From Klebsiella pneumoniae (GTDB lineage: Bacteria; Pseudomonadota; Gammaproteobacteria; Enterobacterales; Enterobacteriaceae), in the NCBI RefSeq assembly GCF_000742135.1, contig NZ_KN046818.1, positions 2,152,600 to 2,216,599 on the forward strand: a stretch of DNA of 64,000 bases, given 5' to 3'. The notes under the pieces were generated by a model. It saw only the letters and a list, made by a program, of their open reading frames with translations, searched no databases and was not told the origin of the DNA. A program made the position numbers and the translations under genes. Positions 32,653-41,076 of this stretch are shown in pieces; the first letter of the stretch is position 1, and each line of letters starts with the position of its first letter.

Positions 32653-32666
32653 TTGATCAAGATCAA
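32653..32666. promoter_or_regulatory. Perfect-consensus FNR box
   Basis: TTGAT-CAAG-ATCAA matches TTGATNNNNATCAA at every defined position. It is about 200 bases upstream of the transporter start and about 440 bases from the reductase start, so control of the transporter/fumarase direction is the simpler reading. Confidence 0.8.
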
Positions 32667-32881
32667 GAAAAGCCGGTGATTTCACTATTTTTTTATTATC
32701 AGTATAACCCTATATGATGAGGTGTTATTTTGGCGAAAATATCGATAGATGTTAAAAGAAAAATGAACAATAAATGCTGAAATTATTTTATGTTTTAGTA
32801 TCTTTATGATTTTATTGTATTTTTTGTTGTTTTATTATCATTGTTTATGTTAACAAAAGTATCCTAATTGTTATCACGCAT

Positions 32882-32921
32882 TTGTATTATGTAAATGCTA
32901 TTTATTATTTTAATAATACAA
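32882..32921. promoter_or_regulatory. Nine-base inverted repeat upstream of the fumarate reductase
   Basis: Arms TTGTATTAT and ATAATACAA are perfect complements separated by 22 bases, and the spacer contains the smaller palindrome TATTATT-TT-AATAATA. Placed about 180 bases before the reductase start, it could be a regulator site, possibly for the adjacent DcuR-like protein. This is inference. Confidence 0.35.
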
Positions 32922-33098
32922 TAGAGGTAGCGATGTTATTGCTGGGGTTAAATAGTTTTATAACTAACGTAATTGGTTTAGTAATTAAAAAAGGCGCTAT
33001 ATTATTGGCATGACAACAGGAATTAAAAAACCAAAACCATTAATGATTCCGTCACCCCATTCTGAGCTTTTAATATTTTAAAATCTGGAGCGTAACTT

Positions 33099-35876
33099 AT
33101 GACCAGTAACGAACGTATTTTGCAGCCATTTACTTTACCAAATGGTACCGAGCTGAAAAACCGTTTGCTCATGGCGCCAATGACCACCTGCACCGGTTAT
33201 TTCGATGGTACTGTCACCAGCGAGCTGGTGGAGTACTACCGCGCGCGCGCCGGAAGCATCGGTACCATTATTGTCGAGTGCTGCTTTATTGATGACTACG
33301 GTCTGGCCTTCCCGGGCGCGATCGGCATTGATAATGATGAAAAAATTGCCGGCCTGGCGAAAATCGCTGAGGCGATCAAAGCCGAGGGTTCAAAAGCGAT
33401 TCTGCAGATCTACCACGGCGGCCGTATGGTCGACCCGCAGCTGATCGGGGGGCGCCAGCCGGTGGCGCCGAGCGCTATTGCCGCGCCGCGTGAGGGCGCC
33501 GCCATGCCGCGGGCGCTGAGCGGAGAAGAAGTGGAAGGGATGATCGCCAAGTTTGGCGACGGCGTTCGTCGCGCCATTCTCGCCGGTTTCGACGGGGTCG
33601 AAATTCACGGCGCCAACACCTATCTCATTCAGCAGTTCTATTCGCCGAACTCCAACCAGCGCGATGACGAGTGGGGCGGTAGCCGCGACAACCGCGCCCG
33701 TTTCCCACTGGCGGTGCTGGATATTACCCACAAAATGGCCCGCCAGTATGCTGACGATGCCTTTATCATCGGCTATTGCTTCTCGCCGGAGGAGATGGAG
33801 GTCCCGGGGATCCGCTTTGACGACACCATGTATCTGCTGGAAAAGCTGGCCGCCCGCGGTGTCGACTATCTGCACTTCTCGGTGGGTGCCACCCTGCGTC
33901 CGTCTATCGTCGATACCAGCGATGCGACGCCGCTGATCGAGAAATACTGCGCGATGCGCTCTGACACCCTCGCCCAGGTGCCGGTGATGGGCGTCGGCGG
34001 GGTGGTGAACGCCGCTGATGCCGAGCAGGGCCTCGATCATGGTTATGACCTGATCGCCGTGGGCCGCGCCTGCATCGCCTATCCGGACTGGGCGTCACGT
34101 ATCGCCGCCGGCGAAGAGCTGGAGCTGTTTATCGACAGCACCCAGCGTGAAGCGCTGCACATTCCGGAACCGCTATGGCGTTTCTCGCTGGTGGAAGCGA
34201 TGATCCGCGACATGAGCATGGGCGACGCCAAATTTAAACCGGGGATGTTTGTTGAGACCGTCCACGATGACGCCAATGAGCTGGTGATCAACGTCAGCCT
34301 CGAAAATGACCATATTGCCGATATCGAACTGGCGGCGAGCCCGGTCCAGACTGTGGAATTCACCACCAGCTTCGAAGAGATCCGCGAACGTATTCTCACC
34401 GCCAATACCCCGCACGTCGATGCCATTTCCGGGGCCACCAGCCAGAGCGAGGCGGTGAAAAAAGCGGTCGCCAAAGCGATGCTGAAATCGAGTAAAGCGC
34501 TGGCGGCGGAAGAGGGCGGCAATGACGCCGCGCCGAAAAGCTATGATGTGGTGGTAGTCGGCAGCGGCGGCGCCGGTCTGGCGGCAGCCATTCAGGCACA
34601 CGACGAAGGGGCCAGCGTGCTGATCGTTGAAAAAATGCCAACCATCGGCGGGAACACCATCAAGGCTTCCGCCGGGATGAACGCCGCGGAAACCCGCTTC
34701 CAGCGCGTGAAAGGTATCGAAGACAGTAAGGAGTTGTTCTATCAGGAAACCCTGAAGGGCGGCCACAACAAAAACAACCCGCAGCTGCTGCGCCGTTTCG
34801 TTGAAAACGCGCCGCAAGCCATTGAGTGGCTGGCGGACCGGGGCATTATGCTCAACGACATTACCACCACCGGTGGGATGAGCATTGACCGTACCCACCG
34901 TCCGCGCGACGGGTCAGCGGTTGGCGGCTATCTGATTAGCGGCCTGGTGCGCAACATCACCAAACGCGGTATTGACGTCCTGCTGGATACCTCGGTGGAA
35001 GAGATCCTGATGCGCGGGGATGAGGTTAGCGGTGTACGTCTGATCAACGACGAAAAAGAGGTCATTGAAGTACAGACCAAAAGCATCGTAGTGGCCACCG
35101 GCGGCTTCAGCGCTAACAGCGCGATGGTCGTGAAGTATCGTCCTGACCTTGAAGGCTTCGTCACCACTAACCACAAAGGGGCTACCGGGAGCGGTATCGC
35201 GTTGCTGGAACGCATCGGCGCCGGCACCGTGGACATGGGCGAAATTCAGATTCACCCGACCGTCGAGCAGCAGACCTCGTATCTGATTTCCGAATCGATT
35301 CGCGGCGGCGGCGCTATTCTCGTAAACCAGCAGGGGAACCGCTTCTTCAACGAGATGGAGACCCGCGATAAAGTCTCGGCGGCGATTATCGCTCTGCCGG
35401 AACACTATGCTTACATCGTCTTCGACGAGCATGTGCGGGCGAAAAACAAAGCTGCCGACGAGTACATCGCCAAAGGCTTCGTCACCAGCGCCAGCTCACC
35501 GCGGGAACTGGCGGAGAAACTGGGGATGGATTACCATGCCTTCCTCGCCACCCTCGAGTGCTACAACGGGGCGGTGGAAAAACAGCATGATGAACAGTTT
35601 GGCCGGACCACCGCGCTGCGCGCGCCGATTAACGAAGGCCCGTTCCACGCCATTCGCATCGCACCCGGGGTGCACCACACCATGGGCGGCGTGACCATTA
35701 ATACCGATGGCGAAGTGCTGAATGTGGCGCAGCAGCCGATTCGCGGCGCCTACGCCGCCGGTGAAGTGGTGGGCGGGATCCACGGCGGCAACCGTATCGG
35801 CGGTAACGCGGTGGCGGATATCATCATCTTCGGTACCCTCGCGGGCCATCAGGCGGCGAAACGTGCCAGAGGATAA
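33099..35876 (+). CDS. Soluble NADH:fumarate reductase, three-domain flavoprotein
   Basis: 925-residue fusion without signal peptide, so cytoplasmic. Residues 1 to about 370 are an Old-Yellow-Enzyme NADH:FMN oxidoreductase domain (LPNGTELKNRLLMAPM, EIHGANTYLIQQFYSPNSNQ, VGRACIAYPDW). Residues about 380-465 are an FMN-binding domain with the flavinylation motif DAISGATS (Asp441-Ser448, Thr447 the probable FMN attachment residue). From about 480 to the end is a fumarate-reductase FAD domain (VVVVGSGGAGLAAAIQ, IGGNTIKASAGMNAAETR, HHTMGGVTIN, GGIHGGNRIGGNAVADI). It should carry electrons from NADH through FMN, covalent FMN and FAD to fumarate. An enzyme of this kind has been characterised from K. 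pneumoniae. The apbE gene follows. Confidence 0.93.
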   Translation: MTSNERILQPFTLPNGTELKNRLLMAPMTTCTGYFDGTVTSELVEYYRARAGSIGTIIVECCFIDDYGLAFPGAIGIDNDEKIAGLAKIAEAIKAEGSKAILQIYHGGRMVDPQLIGGRQPVAPSAIAAPREGAAMPRALSGEEVEGMIAKFGDGVRRAILAGFDGVEIHGANTYLIQQFYSPNSNQRDDEWGGSRDNRARFPLAVLDITHKMARQYADDAFIIGYCFSPEEMEVPGIRFDDTMYLLEKLAARGVDYLHFSVGATLRPSIVDTSDATPLIEKYCAMRSDTLAQVPVMGVGGVVNAADAEQGLDHGYDLIAVGRACIAYPDWASRIAAGEELELFIDSTQREALHIPEPLWRFSLVEAMIRDMSMGDAKFKPGMFVETVHDDANELVINVSLENDHIADIELAASPVQTVEFTTSFEEIRERILTANTPHVDAISGATSQSEAVKKAVAKAMLKSSKALAAEEGGNDAAPKSYDVVVVGSGGAGLAAAIQAHDEGASVLIVEKMPTIGGNTIKASAGMNAAETRFQRVKGIEDSKELFYQETLKGGHNKNNPQLLRRFVENAPQAIEWLADRGIMLNDITTTGGMSIDRTHRPRDGSAVGGYLISGLVRNITKRGIDVLLDTSVEEILMRGDEVSGVRLINDEKEVIEVQTKSIVVATGGFSANSAMVVKYRPDLEGFVTTNHKGATGSGIALLERIGAGTVDMGEIQIHPTVEQQTSYLISESIRGGGAILVNQQGNRFFNEMETRDKVSAAIIALPEHYAYIVFDEHVRAKNKAADEYIAKGFVTSASSPRELAEKLGMDYHAFLATLECYNGAVEKQHDEQFGRTTALRAPINEGPFHAIRIAPGVHHTMGGVTINTDGEVLNVAQQPIRGAYAAGEVVGGIHGGNRIGGNAVADIIIFGTLAGHQAAKRARG

Positions 35877-35943
35877 CCTGTAACCTTGCTCCTGCCGGGT
35901 TGGCGCTTTCGCCGCCCGGCTTGCCCCTTCTAAGGAGAGCCCG

Positions 35944-36894
35944 ATGTCCGATAACCGCGTCTATAGCTACTCCGCCGTGTTGATGGGCTCGCCCATCCTG
36001 CTCAAACTCTGTTCCCACGATGAGGCGATGGCCTCCCGCGTTTTCCAGCTTATCAAGCGCTATGAAGACCTGCTCACCGTTAACCGCGCCGAGTCGCAGG
36101 TGATGGATATCAACCATGCCGCCGGGCGTCATCCGGTCACCGTCAGCCGACCGGTCTTTCAGCTGATCCAGTGCGCCAAAGCCGCCAGCATGGTGCGCGA
36201 CAGCGCCTTTAACCTCGCCATCGGCCCGCTGGTGAAGCTGTGGCGAATTGGTTTTCACGGGCACAGCGTGCCTGACGCGGCTGAGATCAGAGCCCGACTG
36301 GCGCTGACCCGCCCACAGGAGGTGATCCTCGATGAGGCAACCTGCAGCGTGTTTCTCCAACAGTCGGGGATGGAGCTGGATCTCGGGGCGATCGCCAAAG
36401 GTTATATCGCTGACCGCGTGCGCGATTATCTCCGTCAGCAGCAGGTGGAGAAGGCGCTGATCAACCTCGGCGGCAATGTGCATACCCTCGGCGAATGGGC
36501 CATTGGCCTGAAAAAACCATTTGCCGACGCGCAGGCGCTGATCGGTTCGCTGACGGTCAACGGGCAATCGGTAGTCACCTCCGGGACCTACGAGCGCTAT
36601 TTCGAACAGGATGGCAAACGCTGGCACCATATTCTCGACCCGCGCAGCGGTTATCCGCTGGACAACGAACTCGACAGCGTGACGGTCATTTCCGCGGATT
36701 CTTTAGACGGCGACATCTGGACCACGCTGCTGTTCGGCCTCGGCGTGGAGAAGGGCTGCGCAGCGCTGCGTCAGCGGCAGGATATCGACGCGATTTTCGT
36801 TACCAAAAATCGCGACATTATTCTCTCATCGCCGCAGCGGCTGCGTTTTGCGCCGCTGGACAGCGGCTATCGGGTTATTGACTGTACTGCTTAA
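35944..36894 (+). CDS. apbE: FAD:protein FMN transferase ApbE (cytoplasmic form)
   Basis: 316-residue flavin transferase that attaches FMN from FAD to a threonine in target flavoproteins. Conserved ApbE blocks: MGSPILLKLC, the metal and FAD site DLGAIAKGYIADRVRDYL, INLGGNVHTLG, TSGTYERYF and HHILDPRSGYPLDN. It has no signal peptide or lipobox, unlike periplasmic ApbE proteins, which fits maturation of the cytoplasmic reductase encoded 67 bases upstream. Strong ribosome-binding site AAGGAGAG. Its end overlaps the end of the convergent response-regulator gene by 20 bases. Confidence 0.93.
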   Translation: MSDNRVYSYSAVLMGSPILLKLCSHDEAMASRVFQLIKRYEDLLTVNRAESQVMDINHAAGRHPVTVSRPVFQLIQCAKAASMVRDSAFNLAIGPLVKLWRIGFHGHSVPDAAEIRARLALTRPQEVILDEATCSVFLQQSGMELDLGAIAKGYIADRVRDYLRQQQVEKALINLGGNVHTLGEWAIGLKKPFADAQALIGSLTVNGQSVVTSGTYERYFEQDGKRWHHILDPRSGYPLDNELDSVTVISADSLDGDIWTTLLFGLGVEKGCAALRQRQDIDAIFVTKNRDIILSSPQRLRFAPLDSGYRVIDCTA

Positions 36895-37594
36895 GCAAAC
36901 TGTACTGTTCGGCGACCAGGCGGTAGCGATAGACCGGCCGCCCGGTAGCGCCGTAGTGGATAGTGGTATAGAGAATATTGATCTGCGCCAGCCAAATCAG
37001 ATATTTGCGGCAGGAAACGCGGGAGATATTCACCGCCGCCGCCAGCTCATCGGTAGAGAATTCGACATCCGGATGGGCGTCAATCCACTGGCAGAGTGTG
37101 CGCAGCGTTTGCGCGGTTAACCCTTTAGGCAGCTTGCGCGCGTCGCTGGCCTCCGGCGCGCCGCCGTGCAGCAGGCGGTCGACATCGGCCTGTTCGTAAT
37201 AGGGCTGGCCGGTTATTAGCTTGCGCTTCTCCCGCCAGGTGGTGAGCGCCTCTTCAAAGCGCGGAAACTGGAAGGGTTTGATCAGGTAATCGACCACCCC
37301 GTAATGCATCGCGGTCTGTACCGTGGCGGCATCCGCCGCCGAGGTAATCATGATAACGTCGATGGCGCGCCCCGACTCGCGGATGGTCGGCAGGAGATCG
37401 AGCCCGCTGTCCTGCTGCATGTAGACATCCAGCAGCACCAGATCGATCTCCTGCTGCGGATCGTTAATCATCTCCTGGGCCTGACTGAGCGTCGAAGCGC
37501 TCCCGCTGCAACGAAAGCCGGGAACCCTTGCCACGTACAGGCGATTCAGTTCGGCCACCATGGCATCATCGTCAACAATTAAAACATTTATCAC
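36875..37594 (-). CDS. DcuR/CitB-type response regulator
   Basis: 239-residue response regulator. The receiver domain has acidic residues in VLIVDDDAMVAEL, phospho-acceptor Asp56 in LVLLDVYMQQDSG and Lys in VDYLIKPFQF. The C-terminal helix-turn-helix region is FSTDELAAAVNISRVSCRKYLIWL. This architecture is that of DcuR, CitB and DpiA, which answer to C4-dicarboxylates or citrate. Partner of the kinase whose reading frame it overlaps by four bases. Likely regulator of the transporter, fumarase and reductase genes beside it. Confidence 0.88.
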   Translation of the reverse strand: MINVLIVDDDAMVAELNRLYVARVPGFRCSGSASTLSQAQEMINDPQQEIDLVLLDVYMQQDSGLDLLPTIRESGRAIDVIMITSAADAATVQTAMHYGVVDYLIKPFQFPRFEEALTTWREKRKLITGQPYYEQADVDRLLHGGAPEASDARKLPKGLTAQTLRTLCQWIDAHPDVEFSTDELAAAVNISRVSCRKYLIWLAQINILYTTIHYGATGRPVYRYRLVAEQYSLLKQYSQ

Positions 37595-39207
37595 GCAGGT
37601 TTCCTTTTACTATCCCAGGGGAGATGAACAAAAAATTGGGTAAATACGCCGGGTTCCGATTCGACGGCGAGGGTGCCGCCGAGCTCGCGCAACTGCTGGT
37701 TGGCAAGAAACAGCCCGACGCCGCGATTCTCGCCTTTGGTGGAGAAGCCTTTGTTAAAGATAGCGTCGATGTTGTTCTCCGGGATCCCCGGCCCATCGTC
37801 GCTCACTTCACCGCTTAGCCAGCCGTCCTGGTAGTGCAGCAGCAGGCCGATCTCACCCTCCGCCTGGCCGCTCATGGCGTCCAGCGCGTTCTCAATAAGG
37901 TTGCCCAGCACCGTCACCAGCACCGTGACCTGTTTCTCGTTCGGACAATCCGGCACCAGGCTCTCCTCCGCCAGCGTCAGGGTAAAGCCGCACTCTGTGG
38001 CGCGCTGAATTTTACTTATCAGGAAGCCGGCCACCACCGGGGATTTAATGCGATGTTGAATGTCGCCGATGTCCGCCTGGTAGCGGTGGGCGGTCTGCAG
38101 CACGTATTCCTCGAGTTTGCCGTAGCTTTTCATATTCAGCAGACCGAGGATCACGTGCAGTTTATTCATAAACTCATGGGAGGTGGTGCGTAGGGCATCC
38201 ACATAGCTCATCATGCCGTCCAGTCGCTGCAGCAATTGGCTGACCTCAGTTTTATCGCGGAAGGTACAGATGGCGCCGACCACCGCACCCTGGCTGCGAA
38301 TGGGCACTGTATTGCCGATCAGCAGCAGACCATTGCACCCCAGTTCGCGGTCGAACATTGGCTCGCCGCTCTGCAGTACGGTCTGCAGATCGTCGAGCAG
38401 GGGGCTGTGAACGAGAGTCTTATCCGGGCCGGAAAAGAGGATCTCTTCCGCCGCGGGGTTGATGAGATTTACCTCGCCATGGGCATCGACCGCCACCACC
38501 CCCTCCTTGAGGGCGTGAAGCATGGCCTGACGCTGCTGAAACTGGGTGGATATTTCGTGCGGCTCCAGCCCCAGCAGCACGCGCTTCAGGCCGCGAACCA
38601 GGCTCCAGGTGCCCAGCGCGCAGACCAGCGCGCTGAACAGGATGGTCAGCAGCACGTCCCAACGGCTGTTGGCGATCTGTTCGTCCACTTTACTCAGTGA
38701 AATGCCGACCACCACCACGCCGATTTGCTGATGCCGTTCGTTGAACACCGGCGTAAACACCCGTAGCGCCGGGGCCAGCACCCCGTGGTTGATGGCGACA
38801 TTCTCTTTTCCCTGCAGCGTCGGCTGAATATCGTGGCCGATGAACGGTTTGCCGATGATTGAGCTGTCCGGATGCGAATAGCGAATACCCTGCATATCGG
38901 TAACGATAGCGTACAACAGGTCGTTGCGGCGGGTAATGGCCTGCGCCAGCGGCTGAATGATCTGCTGCTGCGGGGGCGCCTCCAGTCCGCGCTTCACCTG
39001 CGGCATATCGGCCATGGTGCGCGCCACCGCCAGCGCGGTCTCTTTCAGACCGTCGCGGGTGGCGTTGCTGATCTGCATATACCACAAGGCATACACCAGC
39101 AGCAGCACGGCGCCGATGACGCTGCCGATCATCAAGGACACGGCGGTGCTCAGCTTTAACGGTAAGGCGCGTTGGCAAACGCGAGGCGGGTGCTCTGAAG
39201 CCTTCAT
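37591..39207 (-). CDS. DcuS/CitA-type sensor histidine kinase
   Basis: About 538 residues. First membrane segment near residues 20-42, a periplasmic PAS/sCache-like sensor domain with the C4-dicarboxylate or citrate-type pattern (RNDLLYAIVTDMQGIRYSHP, IGKPFIGHD), a second membrane segment near 185-205, then a cytoplasmic PAS domain, an H-box (LRTTSHEFMNKLHVILGLL) and an ATPase domain (NLIENALDAM, DDGPGIPENN, GENRGVGLFL). The start at MKASEHPPRV is preferred because GGGG lies just upstream; a longer frame would begin at 39279. It forms a two-component system with the DcuR-like gene. Confidence 0.88.
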   Translation of the reverse strand: MKASEHPPRVCQRALPLKLSTAVSLMIGSVIGAVLLLVYALWYMQISNATRDGLKETALAVARTMADMPQVKRGLEAPPQQQIIQPLAQAITRRNDLLYAIVTDMQGIRYSHPDSSIIGKPFIGHDIQPTLQGKENVAINHGVLAPALRVFTPVFNERHQQIGVVVVGISLSKVDEQIANSRWDVLLTILFSALVCALGTWSLVRGLKRVLLGLEPHEISTQFQQRQAMLHALKEGVVAVDAHGEVNLINPAAEEILFSGPDKTLVHSPLLDDLQTVLQSGEPMFDRELGCNGLLLIGNTVPIRSQGAVVGAICTFRDKTEVSQLLQRLDGMMSYVDALRTTSHEFMNKLHVILGLLNMKSYGKLEEYVLQTAHRYQADIGDIQHRIKSPVVAGFLISKIQRATECGFTLTLAEESLVPDCPNEKQVTVLVTVLGNLIENALDAMSGQAEGEIGLLLHYQDGWLSGEVSDDGPGIPENNIDAIFNKGFSTKGENRGVGLFLANQQLRELGGTLAVESEPGVFTQFFVHLPWDSKRKPA

Positions 39208-39362
39208 GACGACCCCGGGTAGATTCAGTGAAAGATTATTATCGCCGATAGCGCGGCATACATAAAGCCGTGTAATCAAAGCAAAAGGCCGCTTTTGCTA
39301 CGGCAGACTCCTCCAGCGCGCGGTACACTGCGGCTTTTCGCCACAGGCTTAAGGGAGACACT

Positions 39363-39719
39363 ATGGAACTGGCTTCTCTGGTCCGGGATATCCTCCGGCA
39401 GCGGCACGTTGAACGACTGGCGCAGCATCGTGAACAGGATAATGAAGCGGAAGCAGAGTGGGAGATCGCCCGCTGGCGGCATCGCAGCGGGGTGGTGATC
39501 CAGCGCCGCTATGAGCTCGAGATCGCGCAGCAGGATAGCGCATCCTGCCCGGAGTGCTGGATTGACTGGCAGGTTATCGACGCCGCCGGCCAGGAGATCA
39601 ACCCGATGCGCAAACAGTTTTATAACCTTTGCCAGCAATCCTTCTGGCTGGCTATGCAGGCGGGTGGTGAAGATGAGACCTCAGACAGAATTGCTCAGAT
39701 AACCGACAATCACCCGTAA
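39363..39719 (+). CDS. Hypothetical protein, 118 residues
   Basis: I do not recognise this protein. It is soluble and highly charged, with an N-terminal probably helical half (LASLVRDILRQRHVERLAQH, EAEAEWEIARWRHRSG) and a second half containing two cysteines in ASCPECWIDW and a third in FYNLCQQSF. The CPEC pair could bind metal, but only one such pair is seen. AGGGAGAC precedes the ATG. It is divergent from the DcuS-like kinase and precedes the MurQ-like gene by about 160 bases. Confidence 0.7.
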   Translation: MELASLVRDILRQRHVERLAQHREQDNEAEAEWEIARWRHRSGVVIQRRYELEIAQQDSASCPECWIDWQVIDAAGQEINPMRKQFYNLCQQSFWLAMQAGGEDETSDRIAQITDNHP

Positions 39720-39882
39720 ACGCGCGTTGGGGACGGTAAACTGTGACCCCGACGGCGGTAAAGCGCATAACATTCCACTTATAGTGGCGGCAGAGGTTAA
39801 ATAGTCCTGATGAATATAAGGATATGCATCAGGCCGCTGATTTTGCCGAGATGCGCTTTTTCTGTCGTAAATGGAGGTTGTT

Positions 39883-40803
39883 ATGAGCAGTTCGCTAACC
39901 GCGTCAATGCAGGCTCGTCGTCACCCGGAGACCACCCACATCGATCGCCTCGCCACCGCCGATATGCTGGCGATGCTGCATCAGGATGATAAGCAGATAT
40001 CGGAGGCGGTCGGCGCCTGTCTGCCGGATATCGCCCGGCTGATTGATATCGCCACCGCGACGATAAGCCGGGGAGGGCGCCTGGTCATTATTGGCGCCGG
40101 CGCGTCGGGCCGGACGGCCATTGAGGCGGTCAGCGACTATTCGCCGGAAGGTAAACACGCGCTGGTGGGGCTGATTGCCGGTGGGCAGACGGCGGCGATG
40201 GCCGAGCGGGAGACTGCGGCGAATAATTATGACCTGGGCGCCTTTGAGCTGCAGTCGCTGGACTTCAGCAACCGCGATATGCTGCTGGCGCTGACCGTCA
40301 GCGGCAAGACGCCATGGGTGTGGGGGGCGATGCGCCACGCCTGGTCGCTGGGCGCCCCGATAGCGGTCATCACCCAGCAGCCGACCAGCGAGGCGGCGCA
40401 GCTGGCGGATATCATTATTGCTCCGCAGACCGGGCCGGAGGCGGTGGCGGGGTTAGCCAATCCGAAGGCTCAGTTGGCCCAGAGGCAGATCGTCAATATG
40501 CTGACAACCGGACTCGCCATCCGTGACGGTCGGGTGTACAGCAATTTGCGGGTGGACGTGCAGGCTGACAATTCGCACTGGGCGGAGCGGCAGATAGCGA
40601 TTGTGATGGCGGCCACCGATTGCACGCGCAGTGAAGCAAAGGCCGCCCTGGCCAGCTGCCATCAGCACTGCCGCACCGCGATCCTGATGCTGCTCAGCGG
40701 GCTTGACGCCTGGCACGCGCGGGAGCTGCTAACCAAACATCACGATCATCTGCGTCTCGCCCTGCGTGAAGCCCAGCGTAGCGCTGTCACTCCCGCCCAG
40801 TAA
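39883..40803 (+). CDS. MurQ-like SIS-domain protein with altered catalytic residues
   Basis: 306-residue sugar-isomerase-fold protein most like N-acetylmuramic acid 6-phosphate etherase (MurQ). Shared blocks: HIDRLATADML, GGRLVIIGAGASGRTAIE, LVGLIAGGQTA, SLGAPIAVITQQP and a C-terminal helical bundle (AKAALASCHQHCRTAILML). Compared by eye with E. coli MurQ, catalytic Glu83 is Asp85 here and Glu114 is Ala113, and the family signature GSSRMK has become GLANPK. It is therefore a divergent homologue that may not be an etherase. Preferred ATG has GGAGG upstream; the frame could begin 12 bases earlier. No murP-type PTS gene is adjacent. Confidence 0.8.
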   Translation: MSSSLTASMQARRHPETTHIDRLATADMLAMLHQDDKQISEAVGACLPDIARLIDIATATISRGGRLVIIGAGASGRTAIEAVSDYSPEGKHALVGLIAGGQTAAMAERETAANNYDLGAFELQSLDFSNRDMLLALTVSGKTPWVWGAMRHAWSLGAPIAVITQQPTSEAAQLADIIIAPQTGPEAVAGLANPKAQLAQRQIVNMLTTGLAIRDGRVYSNLRVDVQADNSHWAERQIAIVMAATDCTRSEAKAALASCHQHCRTAILMLLSGLDAWHARELLTKHHDHLRLALREAQRSAVTPAQ

Positions 40804-41076
40804 TCCCTTCTCTGCCAGGCGCGCGATGAGCATGCGCGTCTGGACTTTTGTAATTAAAGAAATTCTTATCTTTTATTTTACCCGGCAATAGATATTGAAT
40901 TTTCGACGTTATTTTTTTATCCGTCTTCGCTCTGTTTTTAAAATTGATTTTTTAAGTTAAATAACTGTTTGGTTTAAAATGCGAGAGTGTAAATGATATT
41001 TTAAAATAAAGTAAAAGTGCGTTAATATGCTGCCTCTTATGACCGTGTGCTACGTGATAATTCTATTATGCCTGCA
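40804..41076. other. Intergenic region upstream of mqo
   Basis: About 270 bases. A hairpin-forming stretch (CCAGGCGCGC ... GCGCGTCTGG, 40816-40844) lies just past the MurQ-like gene and could end its transcript. The rest is AT-rich and should hold the mqo promoter. No gene seen. Confidence 0.5.

Larger units (their letters stand above)
32458..33098. promoter_or_regulatory. AT-rich divergent promoter region of the dicarboxylate module
   Basis: About 640 bases between the transporter (minus) and the fumarate reductase (plus), far richer in A and T than the genes on either side. It contains a perfect FNR box and a long-spaced inverted repeat, both listed separately. No reading frame is credible. 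TGGAGCG is the ribosome-binding site of the reductase gene. Confidence 0.7.
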
